From assembly GCA_045586385.1 (NCBI GenBank), contig JAZNAE010000036.1:7799-71798 (forward strand): a stretch of DNA of 64,000 nt, in the 5' to 3' direction. The position numbers were made by a program, and so were the translations under genes. Below, piece after piece: positions 59,894 through 64,000 of the stretch. The DNA comes from Suilimivivens sp045586385. GTDB lineage: Bacteria > Bacillota > Clostridia > Lachnospirales > Lachnospiraceae. Position 1 is the first letter of the stretch. The number at the start of each line of letters is the position of its first letter. The notes under the pieces are model-generated. The model saw only the letters and a program-made list of their open reading frames with translations, made no database searches and was not told where the DNA came from.

Positions 59894-60982
59894 ATGATTT
59901 CAAATCAGATATTACAAAATACCATAGAGGGATTAAAGGGAATTGCACGTGTGGAATTCAGTGTTATGGACGTGGATGGTAAAGAGGTGGCATCTACCTC
60001 CGCAAGTATGAATGTGAGTTCCGGCACCGTATCCGAATTTGCCAAATCACCTGCAGATTCTCAGGAAATACAAGGATGTCAGTATTTTAAGATATTTGAT
60101 GAGCAGCAGCTTGAATATGTGTTGGCAGCAGCCGGCGTAGGTGAAGATGTTTATATGGTAGGGAAAATGGCTGCTTTCCAGATTCAGAATCTGTTAGTGG
60201 CTTATAAGGAACGCTTTGACAAGGATAATTTTGTAAAGAATCTCCTTTTGGACAACCTGCTTTTGATCGACATTTACAGCCGTGCAAAAAAACTGCATAT
60301 CCAGACGGATGTTAAGCGTGTTGTTATAATCGTGGAGACCGGTAATAATAAGGACAATAATGCGTTGGAAGCGGTGCGTACCTACTATGGAAATAACAGT
60401 AAGGATTTTATTACTGCAGTGGATGAGAACAGCGTAATTGTTGTCAAGGAGCTCTCTGAGGCGGACAGTTCTAAGGAAATTGAGAAGGCTGCAGCAAATA
60501 TGGAGAATTTCCTTGTTAAGGAAGGGATGACGGATATTCATATTTCTTATGGTACGGTGGTGAAAGAAATCAAAGAAGTGAGCCGCTCTTACAAGGAAGC
60601 AAAAATGGCACTGGACGTAGGTAAAATATTCTTTGATGACAGAAATATTATCGCATACAGTGAACTGGGAATCGGCCGTTTGATTTATCAGCTTCCCATT
60701 CCTCTTTGCAAGATGTTTATCAAAGAAATTTTCGGAGGAAAGAGTCCCGATGATTTTGACGAGGAAACATTGGCGACAATCAATAAGTTCTTTGAGAACA
60801 GTCTGAATGTTTCGGAAACCTCCAGGCAGTTGTTTATACATAGAAACACACTGGTGTACCGTTTGGATAAGCTACAGAAGAGTACAGGCTTGGACCTTAG
60901 GGTTTTTGAAGATGCCATTACCTTCAGAATTGCACTTATGGTAGTGAAATATATGAATTACATGGAAAGTTTTGAGTATTAA
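59894..60982 (+). CDS. CdaR/PucR-type transcriptional regulator
   Basis: 362 residues. The N-terminal 120 residues look like a putative sugar-diacid or ligand-binding domain; the middle (about 120-250) is GGDEF-like; the C-terminus holds the PucR helix-turn-helix with FFENSLNVSETSRQLFIHRNT and LVYRLDKLQKSTGLDLR. GGAGTGGGGG lies before the ATG. It is 20 bases before ftsE, an unusual partner, so a link to envelope stress or sugar acids is open. Confidence 0.85.
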   Translation: MISNQILQNTIEGLKGIARVEFSVMDVDGKEVASTSASMNVSSGTVSEFAKSPADSQEIQGCQYFKIFDEQQLEYVLAAAGVGEDVYMVGKMAAFQIQNLLVAYKERFDKDNFVKNLLLDNLLLIDIYSRAKKLHIQTDVKRVVIIVETGNNKDNNALEAVRTYYGNNSKDFITAVDENSVIVVKELSEADSSKEIEKAAANMENFLVKEGMTDIHISYGTVVKEIKEVSRSYKEAKMALDVGKIFFDDRNIIAYSELGIGRLIYQLPIPLCKMFIKEIFGGKSPDDFDEETLATINKFFENSLNVSETSRQLFIHRNTLVYRLDKLQKSTGLDLRVFEDAITFRIALMVVKYMNYMESFEY

Positions 60983-61002
60983 AATACAGGTGGTGAACTG
61001 AT

Positions 61003-61746
61003 TTGGCTAAGAATGACGTAAAAAGAAGAAGAAAAATAGCGGCGGCAAATGATGAAATTATTACGCTGAAAAATGTAAGTAAGGCTTATGCCACAGGTGC
61101 ACCTGCACTGAACGGTGTAGATTTGCATATTAAAAAGGGTGAGTTTGTATTTATTGTGGGGGACAGCGGTTCCGGTAAATCTACGATGATCAAACTGCTT
61201 CTTAGGGAGCTTATCCCCAGTTCCGGTGAAATTAATGTAATGGGATATGACCTGACGAGAATCCGTCACAGAAAAATACCGAAATTCAGAAGAAATCTCG
61301 GTATTGTTTTCCAGGATTTCCGTTTGTTAAAGGACAGAAATGTATATGAGAACGTTGCTTTTGCACAGAGAATCATTCAGGTGTCCAATAAAGAGATAAA
61401 GCGGAATGTCCCCAGTATTTTAGCGACAGTGGGACTTGCCGGCAAGTATAAGGCAAAGCCCAGACAGCTTTCCGGCGGTGAACAGCAGAGAGTTGCCATT
61501 GCAAGAGCACTTGTAAACAGACCCAGCATTCTTCTGGCGGATGAGCCTACCGGTAACCTTGATCCAAAAAACTCATGGGAAATTATGAAGCTGCTTGAGC
61601 AGATTAACGAGAACGGAACTACGGTTTTGGTAGTTACACATAACAGGGAAATCGTTAATGCCATGCAGAAGCGGGTGGTAACCATGAAAAAAGGTGTGAT
61701 TGTAAGTGATGAAGAAAAGGGTGGATATATAGACGATGAGGATTAG
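61003..61746 (+). CDS. ftsE: cell division ATP-binding protein FtsE
   Basis: 247 residues, TTG start with AGGTGGTG upstream. Walker A GDSGSGKST, Q-loop VFQDFRLL (FtsE-type), signature LSGGEQQRVAIARA and Walker B LLADEPTGNLDP. FtsE and FtsX together drive a periplasmic or extracellular murein hydrolase at the septum. The stop of ftsE overlaps the start of ftsX by 11 bases. Confidence 0.94.
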   Translation: MAKNDVKRRRKIAAANDEIITLKNVSKAYATGAPALNGVDLHIKKGEFVFIVGDSGSGKSTMIKLLLRELIPSSGEINVMGYDLTRIRHRKIPKFRRNLGIVFQDFRLLKDRNVYENVAFAQRIIQVSNKEIKRNVPSILATVGLAGKYKAKPRQLSGGEQQRVAIARALVNRPSILLADEPTGNLDPKNSWEIMKLLEQINENGTTVLVVTHNREIVNAMQKRVVTMKKGVIVSDEEKGGYIDDED

Positions 61747-62632
61747 TACATTTTTTTATACCATCAAACAGGGTATTATTAACATTTTCAGAAACAAGTG
61801 GTTTTCCCTTGCTTCCATAGCAACCATCAGTGCCTGTCTGTTTTTGTTCGGTCTGTTTTTTGCGGTTCTTATGAATGTGGACAGTATTGTGAAAACGGCA
61901 CAGGAAGGTGTATCCGTTACGGTATTCTTTGATGAAGGAATCAGTCAGGAACGTATTGAGATGATTGGTGAAATGATTGATAAACGGCCGGAAGTGGCGA
62001 AAAAGCGTTTTATCTCCGCAGAAGAAGCATGGGAGACATTTAAGGTAGAGTATCTGGGTGAATATTCAGATGGTTTTACTGAGAATCCTCTTGCAGATTC
62101 TGCAAGCTATGAAATTTATATGAATGATGTTTCCATGCAGCCGGCACTTGTAACATATCTGGAAGGCGTGGAAGGCATCCGTCTTGTTAACCGTTCTGAA
62201 GTTACGGCGGCATCACTGACAGGAATCAATGCGCTCATTGCCTATGTCTCCATAGGTATTATTGCTATTTTATTTGCGGTATCCATATTCCTGATCAGTA
62301 ACACAGTTACCATCGGAATTTCTGTTCGTAAGGAAGAAATCAATATTATGAAATATATCGGTGCGACAGATTTCTTTGTGCGTTCTCCTTTCGTGATCGA
62401 AGGTATGTTAATAGGAATTGTAGGTGCACTTATTCCTGTGGGAATTATTTATGTGATTTACAATCATGTAATTGAATATATTATGACAGAGTTTGCAAGT
62501 ATCAGTAATCTGCTTGCTTTTGTGTCGGTGGAAAAGATTTTTGCACAACTTCTTCCGATATCCATTGTTATGGGTGTGGGCATCGGCTTTTTGGGAAGTA
62601 TTACTACAGTAAGAAAACATCTTAAAGTATAA
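61736..62632 (+). CDS. ftsX: cell division protein FtsX
   Basis: 298 residues: a cytoplasmic N-terminus, four membrane helices (about 25-45, 170-190, 215-240, 265-290) and one large extracellular loop (about 50-165) with SVTVFFDEG and ENPLADSASYEIYM. This loop contacts the hydrolase. The C-terminus ITTVRKHLKV is typical. It is followed nine bases later by the M23 hydrolase gene, completing the FtsEX-hydrolase operon. Confidence 0.94.
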   Translation: MRISTFFYTIKQGIINIFRNKWFSLASIATISACLFLFGLFFAVLMNVDSIVKTAQEGVSVTVFFDEGISQERIEMIGEMIDKRPEVAKKRFISAEEAWETFKVEYLGEYSDGFTENPLADSASYEIYMNDVSMQPALVTYLEGVEGIRLVNRSEVTAASLTGINALIAYVSIGIIAILFAVSIFLISNTVTIGISVRKEEINIMKYIGATDFFVRSPFVIEGMLIGIVGALIPVGIIYVIYNHVIEYIMTEFASISNLLAFVSVEKIFAQLLPISIVMGVGIGFLGSITTVRKHLKV

Positions 62633-62641
62633 GAGGTTACG

Positions 62642-63859
62642 ATGAAACAATGGAAAAGATTCGCGTGTCTCTTTCTTGTTTTGGTAATGTTCTTTTCTTT
62701 CAATGAAAGCACAGGGCTGGTTTATGCCGGCGAGTTGACTAATGCCAGCATTCAGAAGAAAGAAGATGAGGTAAAGCAGGCAAAAGAAGAAAAGAAGGCA
62801 TTGCAAAACAGCCTGACAGACGTAAAGAATATAAAGAAACAGTTAGAAGAATCAAAGGCAAATCTTTCTGCGTACATTACAGAGTTGGATGCCAGCCTTG
62901 CAACCATTCAAAGTAAAATAGCCGAGCTTAAGACGCTGATTTCTGACAAAGAAACGGAAATTGCTGATAAGGAAGTAGAACTGGAAGAAGCGGTTGCTGT
63001 ACAGGAAGCCCAGTATGAGGCAATGAAATCCAGAATTAAGTTTATGTATGAGAAAGGTGATACATTTTATCTGGAACTTCTTTTTGCATCAGAAAGTTTT
63101 GGAGATATGCTTAATAAAGCAGAATATATCGAAATGCTTTCTGCCTATGACAGAGAAAAATTAAACGAATATGCTGCCCAGACAGAGTATGTTACACTAT
63201 GTAAGGAAGGACTGGAAGCAGAAAAAGATGTTCTGGAGGAAGCAAAAAGTTCTGTGGAAGCGGAAGAAACAGCCATGAATGAACTGATTGCTGCAAAAGA
63301 GCAGGAAATCAACGCGGTATCCGGCGATATCAAAAATAAAGAGGCGGCAATTGCGGAATATGAAGCTTACATTGCCGAACAGAATGAAACTATTGAGGCC
63401 CTTGAAAAAGCGATTGCCGAAGAGAGAAAGAAGCTTGCGGCTGCGCAGGGAAGAAAATATGACGGTGGTGTATTTACATGGCCGGCACCTTCTTATACCA
63501 GGATATCCGATGAGTATGGAAACCGTATTCATCCTATATTGGGAACGCCGCAGTTCCATAATGGATTGGATATGGCTGCTCCCGGTGGAAGTCCTATCTT
63601 GGCAGCTTATGATGGTAAAGTTGTGGCAGCGGCTTACAGTGCCACTATGGGCAATTACATTATGATTGATCACGGGGATGGATTGTACACCATTTACATG
63701 CATGCATCTGCGCTATATGTAAAAAGCGGCGCAGAGGTGAATAAAGGTGATAAGATAGCGGCTGTGGGAACCACAGGACGTTCCACCGGTAATCACCTCC
63801 ATTTCAGTGTCCGCTTAAACGGAAATTATGTCAGTCCATGGAATTATTTGCGAAGCTAA
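62642..63859 (+). CDS. FtsEX-associated M23 murein hydrolase (EnvC-like plan)
   Basis: 405 residues: signal peptide (cleavage near VYAG, about 29), long coiled coil (about 32-265) rich in E, K, L and A, a short linker, and a C-terminal M23 domain (about 280-405). All zinc ligands are present: FHNGLDMAAP (H, D) and NHLHFSV (H-x-H), plus IYMHASAL. It therefore looks like an active endopeptidase, unlike E. coli EnvC, whose LytM domain lacks the metal site. A terminator follows. Confidence 0.9.
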   Translation: MKQWKRFACLFLVLVMFFSFNESTGLVYAGELTNASIQKKEDEVKQAKEEKKALQNSLTDVKNIKKQLEESKANLSAYITELDASLATIQSKIAELKTLISDKETEIADKEVELEEAVAVQEAQYEAMKSRIKFMYEKGDTFYLELLFASESFGDMLNKAEYIEMLSAYDREKLNEYAAQTEYVTLCKEGLEAEKDVLEEAKSSVEAEETAMNELIAAKEQEINAVSGDIKNKEAAIAEYEAYIAEQNETIEALEKAIAEERKKLAAAQGRKYDGGVFTWPAPSYTRISDEYGNRIHPILGTPQFHNGLDMAAPGGSPILAAYDGKVVAAAYSATMGNYIMIDHGDGLYTIYMHASALYVKSGAEVNKGDKIAAVGTTGRSTGNHLHFSVRLNGNYVSPWNYLRS

Positions 63860-63928
63860 CAAAAGATAGCTACAATGGTTACGGAATAAATAAGCGTAGC
63901 CAGGGAATAATCCCGTCTCGTGCTCTTG

Positions 63929-63958
63929 GGAATCGAAGATGTTCGGTTCCTTTTTTTA
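63929..63958 (+). terminator. intrinsic terminator after M23 hydrolase
   Basis: GGAATCGAA (63929-63937) pairs with TTCGGTTCC (63942-63950) with one G-T pair and a 4-base loop, followed by seven T. It closes the ftsE-ftsX-hydrolase operon. Bases 63959-64000 hold nothing recognisable. Confidence 0.85.
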
Positions 63959-64000
63959 TTGTAAAATCGGGGCTTTGCGGACTTTTCGGAAATAAAATAA

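Noticed and set aside
60194..60841. 215-codon frame antisense to the CdaR/PucR-type gene
   Set aside because: The plus-strand gene has a helix-turn-helix and good codon usage; the antisense product is low-complexity and Phe/His/Cys-rich as expected of a shadow.

Overview
The window looks like chromosomal DNA from a low-GC, spore-forming anaerobic Clostridium relative, most likely a Lachnospiraceae member. The evidence is AT-rich spacers, strong AGGAGG-type ribosome binding sites, frequent TTG starts, a type III glutamine synthetase (GlnN), a SpmA-like protein, the ireB-yqgF-DUF1292 block, RNase J, DegV and sortase B. I found no transposase, prophage module, integrase or CRISPR array. All assignments come from reading the sequence; no database search was run.

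Layout. (1) 53-7882: twelve same-strand small genes, six of them GNAT acetyltransferases, mixed with an MBL-fold hydrolase, an AlkZ-related protein, an alpha/beta hydrolase, a DUF2087 protein, an APH-like kinase and a DinB-like protein. It reads as an accessory small-molecule-modification island. (2) 8011-13122: FtsX-type permease, ATPase, response regulator and histidine kinase, a self-contained efflux/sensing module. (3) 13204-18954: a CDP-alcohol phosphatidyltransferase, a MerR-YbjQ-CPBP operon with a textbook MerR operator, and a UPF0397 ECF transporter. (4) 19039-21560: cysteine synthase, a secreted CAP protein and sortase B. (5) 21537-25301: a pilus/type II-like cluster (GspF-type protein, pseudopilin, companions, transglutaminase lipoprotein) without ATPase or peptidase. 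(6) 25431-30802: SpmA, a membrane-anchored protein with a possible toxin-type nuclease domain, HAD phosphatase, aldo/keto reductase, TetR plus M23 peptidase, and NudC.

(7) 30988-44960: a housekeeping stretch for translation and RNA metabolism (prmA, rsmE, cysteine desulfurase, thiI, HPr-like, mtaB, ireB, yqgF, DUF1292, RNase J, YlbF, MltG-like, trmR, U32 peptidase, glnN), interrupted by two long fold-back hairpins. (8) 45007-48843: a leftward six-gene run headed by mntP behind a yybP-ykoY manganese riboswitch with a terminator. The tightly spaced followers include two proteins of the ATC-hydrolase type. (9) 48845-50000: a DUF1905/C39-like protein, tRNA-Gln(CUG) and two identical 36-bp terminators. 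(10) 50078-55711: MoxR-DUF58-transglutaminase operon and a secreted protein made of four 65-residue repeats. (11) 55923-63859: DegV, acyl-ACP thioesterase, CvfB, CPBP protein, YjfB-like small protein, a CdaR/PucR-type regulator, and ftsE-ftsX with an M23 hydrolase.

The most interesting candidates are the manganese-riboswitch operon with its two ATC-hydrolase-like proteins, the four-repeat secreted protein, the toxin-domain-like membrane protein, the incomplete pseudopilin cluster, the long hairpins and the duplicated tRNA-terminator unit.
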